From: Photorhabdus caribbeanensis
Lineage (GTDB): Bacteria > Pseudomonadota > Gammaproteobacteria > Enterobacterales > Enterobacteriaceae
Assembly: GCF_018448885.1 (NCBI RefSeq)
Contig: NZ_RCWB01000007.1
Location: 1-64,000, forward strand
Length of the DNA: 64,000 nucleotides
Direction of reading: 5' to 3'
Shown here: positions 37,799-47,112 of the stretch, one piece after another
How positions within the stretch are numbered: the first letter of the stretch is position 1
Layout: each line of letters opens with the position of its first letter
Position numbers and translations under genes: made by a program
The notes under the pieces: generated by a model
Databases searched by the model: none
What the model saw: the letters and a program-made list of their open reading frames with translations, nothing else
Told to the model about the DNA's origin: nothing

Positions 37799-38668
37799 AT
37801 GCACAATGATAAAACTGACGCCTACGTCAAACGATTCAATCAGGTATTTCATTATATTGAACGCCATTTGGATGAGCCGCTCACATTGGAACAACTGAGT
37901 GAGGTAGCGAATTTTTCGCGTTATCACTTTCACAGGCAGTTTGCCAATTACTGCGGTATACCTGTAGGACGCTATATCCAATTAATGCGATTAAAGCGTG
38001 CTTCCTACCGTCTGGCATTCAATCCGTTAGAAAAAATCATCGATATTGCGTTGGACGCAGGTTTTCAAAACCCAGAATCGTTCAGCCGAGCCTTCAAGCA
38101 GTCATTTGGTCTGACACCAAGCCAATTCCGAAAACAACCGGCTTGGATAAATTGGCACCAATGTATTCCTGAACAAAAACATATAAGGAGACAAACCATG
38201 AATGTAAAAATTGTTAATTTTCCAGAAACACTTGTTGCTATATTGCCCCATCACGGTCAACCCGAATTGGTCAATGCAACCGCTGCACGTTTTATCGAAT
38301 GGCGCAAAACCACAGGACTGTCGCCTGTCACCAGCAGCCAAACCTACGGTATCGCTCCACACGATCCGGCAACGATAAAAGGAGAAGATTTCCGCTTTGA
38401 TATTTGCGGTACAATAGTCGCGCCAATCCAAGAGGATAATCTGTTCGGAGTGACTAACGGCACCATACCCGGTGGGCGTTGTGCCGTGGCTCGCCATCAT
38501 GGTTCACATGATTCTTTATCGGAAAGTGCGCGATATTTGTATCGCGACTGGCTACCTGCCAGCGGCGAAGAACTGCGCGATTTCCCACTGTACTTTCATT
38601 ACCTTAATTTTGTGCATGAAGTCGCTACACACGAATTACTGACGGATATTTACTTGCCGCTTAAATAG
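37799..38668 (+). CDS. AraC-family regulator with C-terminal GyrI-like domain
   Basis: About 289 residues. The N-terminal 110 hold two helix-turn-helix motifs of the AraC/XylS DNA-binding domain (LEQLSEVANFSRYHFHRQF, IIDIALDAGFQNPESFSRAF, FGLTPSQFRK). A linker leads to a GyrI/Rob-type ligand domain (MNVKIVNFPETLVAIL, FRFDICGTIV, GRCAVARHHGSH, DFPLYFHYLN). Such proteins sense small hydrophobic compounds and drive stress or efflux genes. The ATG at 37799 has GGAGG 5 bp upstream and is preferred to an in-frame TTG at 37787. Neighbours do not reveal its target; an ERIC copy follows. Confidence 0.88.
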   Translation: MHNDKTDAYVKRFNQVFHYIERHLDEPLTLEQLSEVANFSRYHFHRQFANYCGIPVGRYIQLMRLKRASYRLAFNPLEKIIDIALDAGFQNPESFSRAFKQSFGLTPSQFRKQPAWINWHQCIPEQKHIRRQTMNVKIVNFPETLVAILPHHGQPELVNATAARFIEWRKTTGLSPVTSSQTYGIAPHDPATIKGEDFRFDICGTIVAPIQEDNLFGVTNGTIPGGRCAVARHHGSHDSLSESARYLYRDWLPASGEELRDFPLYFHYLNFVHEVATHELLTDIYLPLK

Positions 38669-38787
38669 AGTGGTACTTGTACCGCCAAGCACATATTTTA
38701 CGGCACGTTATTAACAACCTCGAAAGGACAGTACAGTCGTATTGGAGGATGGCTAACAACCATCCTCCAGCATTTCATCAATAAGAA

Positions 38788-38914
38788 TATGCCCGTCATC
38801 TTTCAAGCTGCCTCCTTGTTGGCTGCACTCGCTCACTCCGGTAACAGAGTTATCTATGCTCCCGGGAATTCACTCCCTTGCCGTCTCAATGCATCTTGAA
38901 ATCCATAGGGTATA
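38788..38914. repeat. ERIC-type intergenic repeat, copy 3 (127 bp)
   Basis: Full-length copy with TATGCCCGTCATC at one end and AGGGTATA at the other. It lies between the converging AraC/GyrI and yfcD genes. Confidence 0.88.
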
Positions 38915-38970
38915 TGCAACCTCATTAATTTTTACTCAGATTAATTTAGATAATTCTTTTTGGGCTATTC

Positions 38971-39525
38971 TCATTTTTTTCTATTGACAATAATTGCATC
39001 AAAATCGTTATTACGTGTCAGCCACAGAGAAAGTGCTTTCAGCGAATCAGGAGTGAATTCATCACAACGCGCGGTTATCTCCTCCGGCGTCAACCAGCAC
39101 ACATCATCAATTTCCGCTTCCTGTAAAGCAAACGGACCATGACTGATGCAACTGAATAATGCGCCACAAATACGGCAATCCTCTGCTTCATAATAAAAAC
39201 TACCATGTTCTGCAAAAGGCACACCGGCAATACCTAACTCTTCTTCTGCTTCGCGCCGGGCAGAATCCAGCATATTTTCACCCGCCATCACCACACCGCC
39301 TGCGGTCGCGTCCAATTTTCCCGGATAAAAATCTTTAGTTATTGTACGATGTTGAACCAAAATCTTTCCCATGCCGTTATGCACGACAATATAAGTCGCA
39401 CGGTGTCGTAAACGTTGGGCGCGCATTTGCCGACGTGTAGCCTGAGCAATGACTTCGTTATTTTCATTAACGATATCAATCCACTCAACACTCACTACAT
39501 TCTCTTGATTCTCTTGTTCCATCTT
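38971..39525 (-). CDS. yfcD: Nudix hydrolase YfcD
   Basis: About 184 residues from [10 protein letters not shown]. It contains the Nudix box [23 protein letters not shown], the G-x5-E-x7-R-E-x2-E-E-x-G pattern, at residues about 82-104. [18 protein letters not shown] precedes it and [20 protein letters not shown] follows, both as in E. coli YfcD. The substrate is not established; the family hydrolyses nucleoside-diphosphate-linked compounds. An upstream in-frame ATG would add 11 residues that lack similarity, so I start at 39525. In E. coli yfcD also lies near yfcG/yfcH and the purF block. Confidence 0.93.
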   Translation of the reverse strand, partial: KMEQENQENVVSVEWIDIVNENNEVIAQATRRQMRAQRLRHRATYIVVHNGMGKILVQHRTITKDFYPGKLDATAGGVVMAGENMLDSARREAEEELGIAGVPFAEHGSFYYEAEDCRICGALFSCISHGPFALQEAEIDDVCWLTPEEITARCDEFTPDSLKALSLWLTRNNDFDAIIVNRKK

Positions 39526-39711
39526 CAAAAAACCTTTTTTATTAGCAAAAATTTGCAAATCTACAAGATGTTTATTCTACTCAAAACAACCAAATCGATA
39601 AGGGCTCTACGAAGTTATTCGTTTCGGACGGCTCATGCAACCTTTTCGCTAAACTCGAAATAAAACTGTAAAGAAACTGTAGTCTGATAAGATTTTTACT
39701 GGTAATGATAA

Positions 39712-39742
39712 CAGGGTTGATAGCTTCATCTTATCAACCCTG
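39712..39742. terminator. Perfect hairpin between the lipase gene and yfcD
   Basis: CAGGGTTGATA (39712-39722) pairs fully with TATCAACCCTG (39732-39742) across a 9-nt loop. It lies 138 bp past the lipase stop and upstream of yfcD, so it may end the leftward lipase transcript. No clear T tract follows on the minus strand. Confidence 0.45.
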
Positions 39743-39879
39743 AAAATTAGCAAAGAGAATATTCATCATCGTCCGCCCATATTATTCATTATGGCGGCGT
39801 CATTTTCCAGCATTCTATTGTTTGGTTATAAATGTCAATTTCACTGATCTTGATATTTGATTTATTCACCTCTGTCTCG

Positions 39880-41757
39880 TCATAACTCTTTCTCAATCCG
39901 CGTAGCAATATTGCTATAACGTGTTAAAGCCAAAATACCACGTTCATCTTGCAGCGTATCAATAAGTGCTAGCTCTAATTGGTCATCCATATTCAAAAAC
40001 AGTGTATTACGTTGCCGAATATCAGGAATAATATCACTCCTTTCATTCATTGTTTTTATAAATAATTGTTTCTGCTCTTGATAAAAAGAGTATTTATCGG
40101 GAACAAACAACTCTGCAATTCTATCGCCAATATAATGAATATAGTTAAGCATACGGTGATCAGGGACACCTAAGGCATATTTTAAGGTCGGGTTTGCATT
40201 GCGTGGAAACCATTTATCCTTATCAGCATTACTTATCTGTTTAAAAAATTCTTTTTGAATCTCCAATGCCACCTTCATATTATCTTTAGTTTCATGATTC
40301 AGTGATGGAATCAAATACAATTTTGCCATGACAGGCAATACCTCTGTAAGCCGTATAAAGTTGTTTGAATTATCCTTTTTTAAAGTTTCAATAATAAGAT
40401 CAGCTTTATAAAAATGAACTATTTCTCCATGATGTAAGAAAACTTCCTGACCTTTTGTCAAACCCAACAATTCAATGGTACTAAATAGATAACCCAATGG
40501 TCCCCAATAATTATAAAGCCAGTTATCCAAATCTTTTTCCGGCGGCATTGAGGGAACCAGATCATTTTCATTCACATGACGGTAATGTGTCATATCCTCC
40601 AATTCTTGTACCGCGCTACGAGTTAATGTCCGAGGCATCCCATAGCTATACAAGCAAGGATGATGTTCCTTCAATTGGGCACTATGCAATAACCCTAAAG
40701 CGCCACCCAAACTATGTCCACAAACAAATACGTTTCGGTTTTTAGCTAAATCAATAATTTTATCAAACACATTTTCATCAGAACCGGGAACTTTTAATTG
40801 ACCAATAAGATTGAATGCCTCCCAAAACCCCCGATGAACTTTACCATTATTAATAAAACCACTGCATACCCCATCTGGTTCACAACCCAATTTCAATGGT
40901 TGATACATAATATCAGTAATGGCGTCATCAACACTCGCCGTCCCCCGCCAACTGACAATAATATCTTGTTGATTAGCTACATAAAATAATTCCGTATCTC
41001 CTATTCCGTTTTCACCTGCTTTTGAATCAATAAATACAACATCAGTGTAACGTTCACTAAATGGCACATCATAAACAATGGGCGTACGCGCTATTTTTTC
41101 CACCTTACTGGGCAATTGAGATATATCCAGCATCTGTCGGTTAAAAAAATGAGTAATAGAACCTGCTATATCGACATTATCATCAAAATATGACAGCAAT
41201 CCCATCAATGCCAAATTATAAGCATTCACCAGGGAATAATCTTTCTGATGATGTAACAATAGTACCCACGCACGAAACGGACACACTTCCAAAACATACC
41301 GGCAGTTTGTCGAGAGAACACGAAAACCTTTCGGTACCGGGTCTGGGAAATGATAACGTGGCGGCTGCTCTTCTATCCATTTATCAATTACAGGCAAGCC
41401 ATCACTTATCTGTCCAATCGTCACATAACGATGTTGATAACCTTCCGTTTCTGCTTTGGGTTTGACAACTGACGCCCTAATACTGCGTTTTTCCCGTAAT
41501 GGACGCAGTTCCATTTCATCAGCTAATGGTTGAGCACTGATATATAACGTCACCGCATCAGGTGATAAGTTTTCTTCCCTAAGCAATCCTTGATTATTAG
41601 TGACACCTTTGCGTTCATCTCTAAACCTCCCGCTACTTATCAGACGATAAGGCATATTCACTAATGGATTACCTTGTTCATCAACTAATTGAAACTCCAC
41701 CCAATTTTCTGCTATTTTTTGGCTATCAATAATATCATGCAGGCATAATTCGCTCAT
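39880..41757 (-). CDS. Class 3 lipase-like protein, putative secreted effector
   Basis: About 625 residues. The N-terminus (WVEFQLVDEQGNPLVNMPYRL) is a small beta domain of the carboxypeptidase-regulatory type, often seen at the front of type VI effectors. The middle carries DIIVSWRGTAS and the nucleophile elbow FVCGHSLGGALGLLHS (Ser near 346), the lipase class 3 pattern. HVNENDLVPSMPP probably supplies the catalytic Asp. The C-terminal 200 residues are helical and unassigned. There is no signal peptide. I place the start at MSELCLHD (41757); an in-frame codon ten residues upstream is also possible. No adjacent immunity gene or vgrG is visible, so a role in delivery is inference from the domain layout. 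Confidence 0.8.
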   Translation of the reverse strand: MSELCLHDIIDSQKIAENWVEFQLVDEQGNPLVNMPYRLISSGRFRDERKGVTNNQGLLREENLSPDAVTLYISAQPLADEMELRPLREKRSIRASVVKPKAETEGYQHRYVTIGQISDGLPVIDKWIEEQPPRYHFPDPVPKGFRVLSTNCRYVLEVCPFRAWVLLLHHQKDYSLVNAYNLALMGLLSYFDDNVDIAGSITHFFNRQMLDISQLPSKVEKIARTPIVYDVPFSERYTDVVFIDSKAGENGIGDTELFYVANQQDIIVSWRGTASVDDAITDIMYQPLKLGCEPDGVCSGFINNGKVHRGFWEAFNLIGQLKVPGSDENVFDKIIDLAKNRNVFVCGHSLGGALGLLHSAQLKEHHPCLYSYGMPRTLTRSAVQELEDMTHYRHVNENDLVPSMPPEKDLDNWLYNYWGPLGYLFSTIELLGLTKGQEVFLHHGEIVHFYKADLIIETLKKDNSNNFIRLTEVLPVMAKLYLIPSLNHETKDNMKVALEIQKEFFKQISNADKDKWFPRNANPTLKYALGVPDHRMLNYIHYIGDRIAELFVPDKYSFYQEQKQLFIKTMNERSDIIPDIRQRNTLFLNMDDQLELALIDTLQDERGILALTRYSNIATRIEKEL

Positions 41758-42644
41758 AATTATTATCTTCCTTTTTTTATTCTGCAATATTAATTCGACA
41801 CTTATTATTAGGTCGATACACTAATAATAGTGGGAGAGAAAATTCATTCACTCAAGCCTGTAATTACAATAAAATTCAATAAATGCAAAACGAATATAAT
41901 TATGAAAAACACAAAGTAAAAAATGGCAACCAAATAACAATGCAGATCATTGATTTATTTAATTTCATAAATACTAAATCCACAAAAACTAAAAATCACA
42001 AATTTATTCACCTGACATGGAGTTATCATCACCATAAAATTGAAAAATAATACTTTGATTTACATAAGAAAAAAATTAACCATACTAACTGTCATGATTA
42101 ATCATTAAATTTTATTTTTAATGAATTAAATAATGAAAAAATTCCATCCATGCTCAATAAAAACATAAATAAGAAATAAACTAATAATTTATCATTGATA
42201 TCACATTTTCATTTTAATATTATTAAAACAATAAGAAAATGTGTAGATTATTTTAACAGTTATATAAGGTGTTGTAGTTTTAAATAAACCAGATAAAATC
42301 CAATTATATCAAGGCAATAGCAAGCATTAAATATCTCCATTTTCTTGCCATAGTCATCATGCAATTTATTTAGCCTATTCCCTCAGTCTACAAAGGCTTA
42401 GAAACCATCACCGAAGAGTAGTATTGAAATTGGCTATTCACCTTATCCCGTTAGATTTAGCGCCAAATTCTTCATAGAAACCAACCGTCACTATATGTTG
42501 ACGATATTATTTCATTACCCCCAACAACCCACCCATCTGATTAATTCTTACAATATTTTTGTCTATTTTTGATAGACGATCGCATGCTTCGACCACATAA
42601 TTTGAACAATATTTTATTGTTAATTTTTTTGATGAGATTTATTG
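41758..42644. other. AT-rich region between the lipase gene and the type III chaperone gene
   Basis: Nearly 0.9 kb with no gene. It is very AT-rich on both sides. It should hold the divergent promoters. A short dyad, GTCTAT (42561-42566) and ATAGAC (42572-42577), lies about 70 bp before the chaperone start and could be a regulator site. I cannot recognise an ExsA-type box with confidence. Confidence 0.45.
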
Positions 42645-43055
42645 ATGTCCAAATTAGAAAAATTATGCGCAGATTTTGCCGCTCAGACCAACATTATGTT
42701 GAATCTTTCCACTGGCGCAGTCCAATTGAACATTGGTGATTATGGCCCTTGGTGGTTAGAAGTGGATTCAACGGGATCGATGCTGACTTTTCATCATACG
42801 GTGGCTTCGTTTGTGAATAGTGATGCGGAATTTTGGCTCTCATTGAACAGTAACATAAATATACTGGGAGGAGCATGGCTTGCATTACATCAGCCAACGC
42901 AAACTATTCGCCTCTGTTTATTACAAGATATAGAACGAATCGATGCTACTGACTTGGCTAATATTCTGGGAAACCTGCAAAAAATAAGAGCTGAACTTCC
43001 TTTTCCAGACACTAAATCCACCACTTCTGCGGCGGCCCACGATATTTTTGTTTGA
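42645..43055 (+). CDS. CesT-family type III secretion chaperone
   Basis: About 136 residues, small and acidic, with the CesT/SycE-type layout. It has an N-terminal helix (KLEKLCADFAAQT), strands (VQLNIGDYGPWWLEVD, MLTFHHTVASF), a central NINILGGAWLALHQPT and LCLLQDIERIDATDLANILGNLQK as the dimerisation half. These chaperones bind the N-terminus of one effector encoded next door, here 56 bp downstream. The ATG at 42645 directly follows an in-frame TTG. No other secretion apparatus genes are in the window. Confidence 0.75.
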   Translation: MSKLEKLCADFAAQTNIMLNLSTGAVQLNIGDYGPWWLEVDSTGSMLTFHHTVASFVNSDAEFWLSLNSNINILGGAWLALHQPTQTIRLCLLQDIERIDATDLANILGNLQKIRAELPFPDTKSTTSAAAHDIFV

Positions 43056-43111
43056 CCTGTTTTCTCAGACCAAACGGTTCACAACAGAAAATAAAATAAT
43101 GGAGAAAAAAT

Positions 43112-44641
43112 ATGCCAGATTTTTCAATACATAGAGCTAACACCAGAATCGATATTCATCAAACTGAATTACATCAACCAACTGCAACAGATAAAACTAG
43201 CCATTGCTGCGAGCCATTATTAAATAATACCATTGATAATCCGCTTACTGCACCGACCTCTATTATCACACGATGGAATGAAAAATCCGTCGTAACCAAT
43301 AAACAAGTTGAAGCTAATATTTCTCGTTTAGCCAGCGAAAGCACCGCCGCCCATAAAACGGTTGATTCTCTCTTATCCAACCTGGTGAAACTTTTTGTTC
43401 GGGCGGAGGGTAATGAGTTAACCGCAATCACTAAAATGCTTAATGCCTATACCGGTGATAAACCCGGTTTTAGTATTGTCGGTCAGCTCGGCGCAGGTGG
43501 ATTTACTCGTATCATTAGCGAAGCACGGCAGAATGGCGTCAGATCTGATAGGGCAGATACAGAGCCGCTAACATTAAGGGAGAAGGCCACTGCTTACTAT
43601 GATCTCACCAACTCAGCTTATTTCCGAGACACTCTGGAGAAGATCTATTCATCACCTGAATTGAAATCAGAATTTAAGGATATAATTGATATTGGTTACT
43701 TGGAAAGTAAAAACTTTGCGCCAGCCCGCGGTTCCACTAAGGAAAAACCCTTACCTGACCAATTGGCACTCTACACGTTCAAAAATGAAAATAAATTTAA
43801 TGCCTCTGAAAACCCCGAATTATATCAGGTGACGAAACAGGTCAATGGGCAAGAAGTTATCAGTAATCCGGCTCTGGCTGGCAATAGTCTTACAAAAGTC
43901 CAGAATGATTTCAGAGCACCAGCTCCTGATAAGGATGGGGTCTGGTCAACCGCCGCTTCACTTGAGGCCGATAATCGTCTGACCAATCGGGAGTTGGCGT
44001 TTGCCAGTCTAAATCCTCGCAACCGGCTGGATAGAACTGACTATCAATTTGGTCAGTCAGAACCTATCAAAGCACATCAAGAATTAGCTAAGGAAAACAT
44101 TATCGTACAACGTGGTAACGGTTTTTCTGTCTGGAATGTGAAAGAAAATACCGGATTTTCTCAGGATGCCGCTCTACACAATTTGCCAACTGTCGCTGCG
44201 CCTTCTGGCACCACAGATCGTTTTATTACTGCGGCCAGGTTGTTGGGTGCGGGCCTGAAAAATGATCTTGCTTTAGGTACGCCTACTAACGGCGAATCAA
44301 CAGAGCAGTCAATTCAACGTGGGGATCGGGAAATGAAAGAACTCACTCGATGGCTGGCAACAGGTTATCTGGTTGATGATAATCATCACTCTATGATTGA
44401 AGTTAATTTAGGTGCGGCTAACCACGGTTTAGCGCCTCAGTGGGGATTGAATCTCTATACCGAGCCCTTCTCTTCTCCTATCCATGCCAAAGGATTTAGC
44501 ATATCCAGCCAGGAAATATTGGCAGAATTAGAAGGCCGTGATGATGTCCACACAGATTATTCTACTTTTAGGAAAGATCTGTACGGCGGAAGCCGAGCAA
44601 CAGTTAACGCCGATGGCAGCATAAAGACAAGCTCCAGATAA
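43112..44641 (+). CDS. Putative type III secretion effector, unrecognised
   Basis: A 509-residue protein directly after a CesT-like chaperone gene, with GGAG 8 bp before its ATG. The first 100 residues are polar and probably flexible (many Thr, Asn, His), as in secretion and chaperone-binding regions. The rest looks globular: FSIVGQLGAGGFTRIISEA, AHQELAKENIIVQRGNGF and a well-formed C-terminal part (WLATGYLVDDNHHSMIEVN, LGAANHGLAPQWGLNLYTEP). Conserved-looking His and Asp residues cluster in that C-terminal part, but I cannot match them to YopT, IcsB/BopA, ExoU, SpvC or Cif with confidence. There is no signal peptide and no membrane segment. The effector role rests on the chaperone pairing. 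Confidence 0.65.
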   Translation: MPDFSIHRANTRIDIHQTELHQPTATDKTSHCCEPLLNNTIDNPLTAPTSIITRWNEKSVVTNKQVEANISRLASESTAAHKTVDSLLSNLVKLFVRAEGNELTAITKMLNAYTGDKPGFSIVGQLGAGGFTRIISEARQNGVRSDRADTEPLTLREKATAYYDLTNSAYFRDTLEKIYSSPELKSEFKDIIDIGYLESKNFAPARGSTKEKPLPDQLALYTFKNENKFNASENPELYQVTKQVNGQEVISNPALAGNSLTKVQNDFRAPAPDKDGVWSTAASLEADNRLTNRELAFASLNPRNRLDRTDYQFGQSEPIKAHQELAKENIIVQRGNGFSVWNVKENTGFSQDAALHNLPTVAAPSGTTDRFITAARLLGAGLKNDLALGTPTNGESTEQSIQRGDREMKELTRWLATGYLVDDNHHSMIEVNLGAANHGLAPQWGLNLYTEPFSSPIHAKGFSISSQEILAELEGRDDVHTDYSTFRKDLYGGSRATVNADGSIKTSSR

Positions 44642-44683
44642 GTACGCTTTTCTCCAGAAGAAAAACTGATCATTTCTTTATCA

Positions 44684-44713
44684 GATCTTCCTGTCGTACT
44701 GTTCAGGAAGATC
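44684..44713 (+). terminator. Hairpin after the putative effector gene
   Basis: GATCTTCCTG (44684-44693) pairs perfectly with CAGGAAGATC (44704-44713) across 10 nt, followed by ATTATT. It sits 43 bp after the effector stop. The weak T tract makes it a probable rather than certain terminator. Confidence 0.55.
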
Positions 44714-44812
44714 ATTATTCAGGCGCCGTTGCGTTAGTGCATCAACATATCTTACACGCTGCGCTAATTAGTGATAATGTGTGATGCAATTACGTGTTCC
44801 ACTGGAGGTTCC

Positions 44813-45433
44813 ATGATCGATCTGTATTATGCTCCAACGCCAAACGGCCATAAAATCACACTCTTCTTGGAAGAAGCTGGCCTTCCCTACAATATTCACC
44901 GAATTGATATTGGCGCTGGGGATCAATTCAAACCTGAATTTCTTGCCATTTCGCCTAATAATAAGATTCCCGCTATTGTTGATCAGCAGCCAATCGATGG
45001 TGGTAAACCTATCGCCATTTTTGAATCTGGCGCCATTCTTACTTATCTGGCAGAAAAAACAGGCAAGTTACTGAGCAAAGATATGCGTGAACGCATGCAA
45101 AGCCTGCAATGGCTGTTTTGGCAGGTCGGTGGTTTTGGCCCAATGCTAGGACAAAATCACCATTTTAGTCATTTCGCGCCAGAGAAAGTCCCTTACGCGA
45201 TTAATCGTTACCAAGAAGAGACAAAGCGCTTGTATCAAGTTCTGAATACTCAATTGGAAAAAACACCCTATCTGGGCGGTCAGGAATACAGTATTGCTGA
45301 TATCTCAACTTATCCGTGGGTTCGTGCCTATGAACGTCAGAATATTGATCTGAACGATTATCCGGCAGTGAAAAAATGGTTTGACGTTATCAGCCAACGC
45401 CCCGCCACTCAAATTGCTTATAGCAAAGCTTAA
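44813..45433 (+). CDS. yfcG: Glutathione-S-transferase-like disulfide-bond oxidoreductase YfcG
   Basis: 206 residues from MIDLYYAPTPNGHKI. It has a thioredoxin-like N-domain with APTPNGHK in place of CxxC and IFESGAILTYLAEK for the glutathione site, and a helical C-domain with QWLFWQVGGFGPMLGQ and YSIADISTYPWV. YfcG reduces small disulfides using glutathione bound non-covalently. GGAGG lies 5 bp before the ATG at 44813; an upstream in-frame start has no such site. It faces the same way as yfcH, as in E. coli gene order. Confidence 0.92.
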   Translation: MIDLYYAPTPNGHKITLFLEEAGLPYNIHRIDIGAGDQFKPEFLAISPNNKIPAIVDQQPIDGGKPIAIFESGAILTYLAEKTGKLLSKDMRERMQSLQWLFWQVGGFGPMLGQNHHFSHFAPEKVPYAINRYQEETKRLYQVLNTQLEKTPYLGGQEYSIADISTYPWVRAYERQNIDLNDYPAVKKWFDVISQRPATQIAYSKA

Positions 45434-45587
45434 TACCTGTCTGCGGGGTAACTATTTCCCCGCAAAACTTGATCCGACTGACAGATAGCTATATCTTTAA
45501 CCACCAGCCCTTATATCTCTGCTATATGCTATAGTTTTTATATCAACAACAGTTCTTATATCAACAATTTAGGTTATAGGAGTGGTT

Positions 45588-46502
45588 ATGCGTATTTTAA
45601 TCACTGGAGGAACAGGTTTGATTGGTAGCCGTCTGGTTTGCCAACTTCTTTCCCTATCCCATTCCATTACTATTCTAAGCCGCTCACCTCAAAAAGTTTA
45701 TTCTCTATTCAGCAATCAAGCTGAATGCTGGACTAGCCTGAAAGATAAAACCGATCTCGACGATTTTGATGCCGTAATCAATCTTGCTGGCGAGCCCATA
45801 GCAAATAAGCTATGGACTTCAACTCAAAAAGAGAAGCTGTGCCAGAGTCGCTGGACATTAACAGAGCAACTCAGCAAGCTCATTAATGCCAGCCAGACAC
45901 CACCAGAAGTCTTTATTTCCGGCTCTGCTGTAGGCTATTACGGGGATCAAAATCAAACAGTTGTCACAGAGCATGAGCCACCTCATGATGAATTTACTCA
46001 TCAGCTATGTAAGCAATGGGAACAACTTGCATTACAGGCAGCTAGTGATAAAACCCGGGTTTGTCTTTTACGTACTGGTGTTGTACTGGCAAAAAACGGC
46101 GGGGCACTGAAAAAAATGCTTCCCCTGTTCCGTCTTGGGCTTGGCGGCCCGATGGGAAGCGGAAAACAGTATCTGCCCTGGATTCATATTGACGATATGG
46201 TGAATGGCATCTATTACCTGTTAATGACGCCTAACTTGAGTGGTCCTTTTAATATGACCGCCCCTTATCCAGTACATAATGATCAATTTGCCGCAACATT
46301 GGGAGAAGTATTGCATCGCCCCGCCATTATTCGAACACCCGCTTTTGTGCTGAAATTACTGATGGGAGAAGCTTCGGCACTGGTACTCGGCGGACAACAG
46401 GCCATACCGCATAACCTGGAGCAAGCAGGTTTTGGCTTTCGCTATTTTCAGCTAAAAGAGGCATTTCAAGACTTGCTGGACACTAAATCTCAACGCTTTT
46501 AG
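45588..46502 (+). CDS. yfcH: TIGR01777-family epimerase-like protein YfcH
   Basis: 304 residues. The N-terminus [16 protein letters not shown] is a Rossmann nucleotide-binding motif of short-chain dehydrogenases. [12 protein letters not shown] holds the Y of the YxxxK-like region, and [17 protein letters not shown] is typical of the SulA/YfcH (DUF1731 C-terminal) family. The reaction is unknown. The ATG at 45588 has AGGAG 5 bp upstream. The last 20 bp overlap the converging ubiX gene. Confidence 0.93.
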   Translation: MRILITGGTGLIGSRLVCQLLSLSHSITILSRSPQKVYSLFSNQAECWTSLKDKTDLDDFDAVINLAGEPIANKLWTSTQKEKLCQSRWTLTEQLSKLINASQTPPEVFISGSAVGYYGDQNQTVVTEHEPPHDEFTHQLCKQWEQLALQAASDKTRVCLLRTGVVLAKNGGALKKMLPLFRLGLGGPMGSGKQYLPWIHIDDMVNGIYYLLMTPNLSGPFNMTAPYPVHNDQFAATLGEVLHRPAIIRTPAFVLKLLMGEASALVLGGQQAIPHNLEQAGFGFRYFQLKEAFQDLLDTKSQRF

Positions 46503-47067
46503 CCCCTCGCCAACGGGTAAATAGATCATGAGGCAGCTCGATATCAAATTGATCAATCACGCGGTTAACCGTCTGGTCGATAATATCCTGAATCTGTTGA
46601 GGCTGATGATAAAATGCAGGTACAGGCGGCATAATCACCGCGCCAATTTCCGCCGCTTGAGTCATTAGCCTGAGATGCCCCAAATGCAACGGCGTTTCTC
46701 TCACCCCAAGCACTAACTTACGGCTTTCTTTTAATACAACATCTGCCGCTCTGGTCACTAATCCATCAGTATAACTGTGAACAATACCTGAAAGCGTTTT
46801 TATTGAGCATGGTAGAATGACCATGCCCGAAGTTTTGAATGAACCTGAAGAGATGGCAGCAGCAATATCTCTGTTGTCATACACAACATCAGCCAGCGCC
46901 TGCACATCTCGTAAACTATAATCTGTTTCAAGCGCCAGTGTCTGGCGGGCGGAACGACTGATAACCAGATGTGTCTCTACTCCTTCAACTGGTTGTAAAA
47001 CTTGCAGTAGCCTTACGCCATAAATAGCCCCGCTTGCTCCTGTAAGCCCTACTATCAATCTTTTCAT
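46483..47067 (-). CDS. ubiX: Flavin prenyltransferase UbiX
   Basis: 194 residues from [20 protein letters not shown]. It has the flavoprotein fold of UbiX/Pad1, with [33 protein letters not shown] and [13 protein letters not shown] as in the family. It makes prenylated FMN for the UbiD decarboxylase of ubiquinone synthesis. It lies 45 bp after purF in the same direction, as in E. coli. An upstream in-frame ATG adds six residues (MFDEEK) and is less likely. Confidence 0.94.
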   Translation of the reverse strand: MKRLIVGLTGASGAIYGVRLLQVLQPVEGVETHLVISRSARQTLALETDYSLRDVQALADVVYDNRDIAAAISSGSFKTSGMVILPCSIKTLSGIVHSYTDGLVTRAADVVLKESRKLVLGVRETPLHLGHLRLMTQAAEIGAVIMPPVPAFYHQPQQIQDIIDQTVNRVIDQFDIELPHDLFTRWRGAKSVEI

Positions 47068-47112
47068 TTTTTCCTCATCAAACACCGAACAGCTATTTAA
47101 ACCCGAAGGTCA

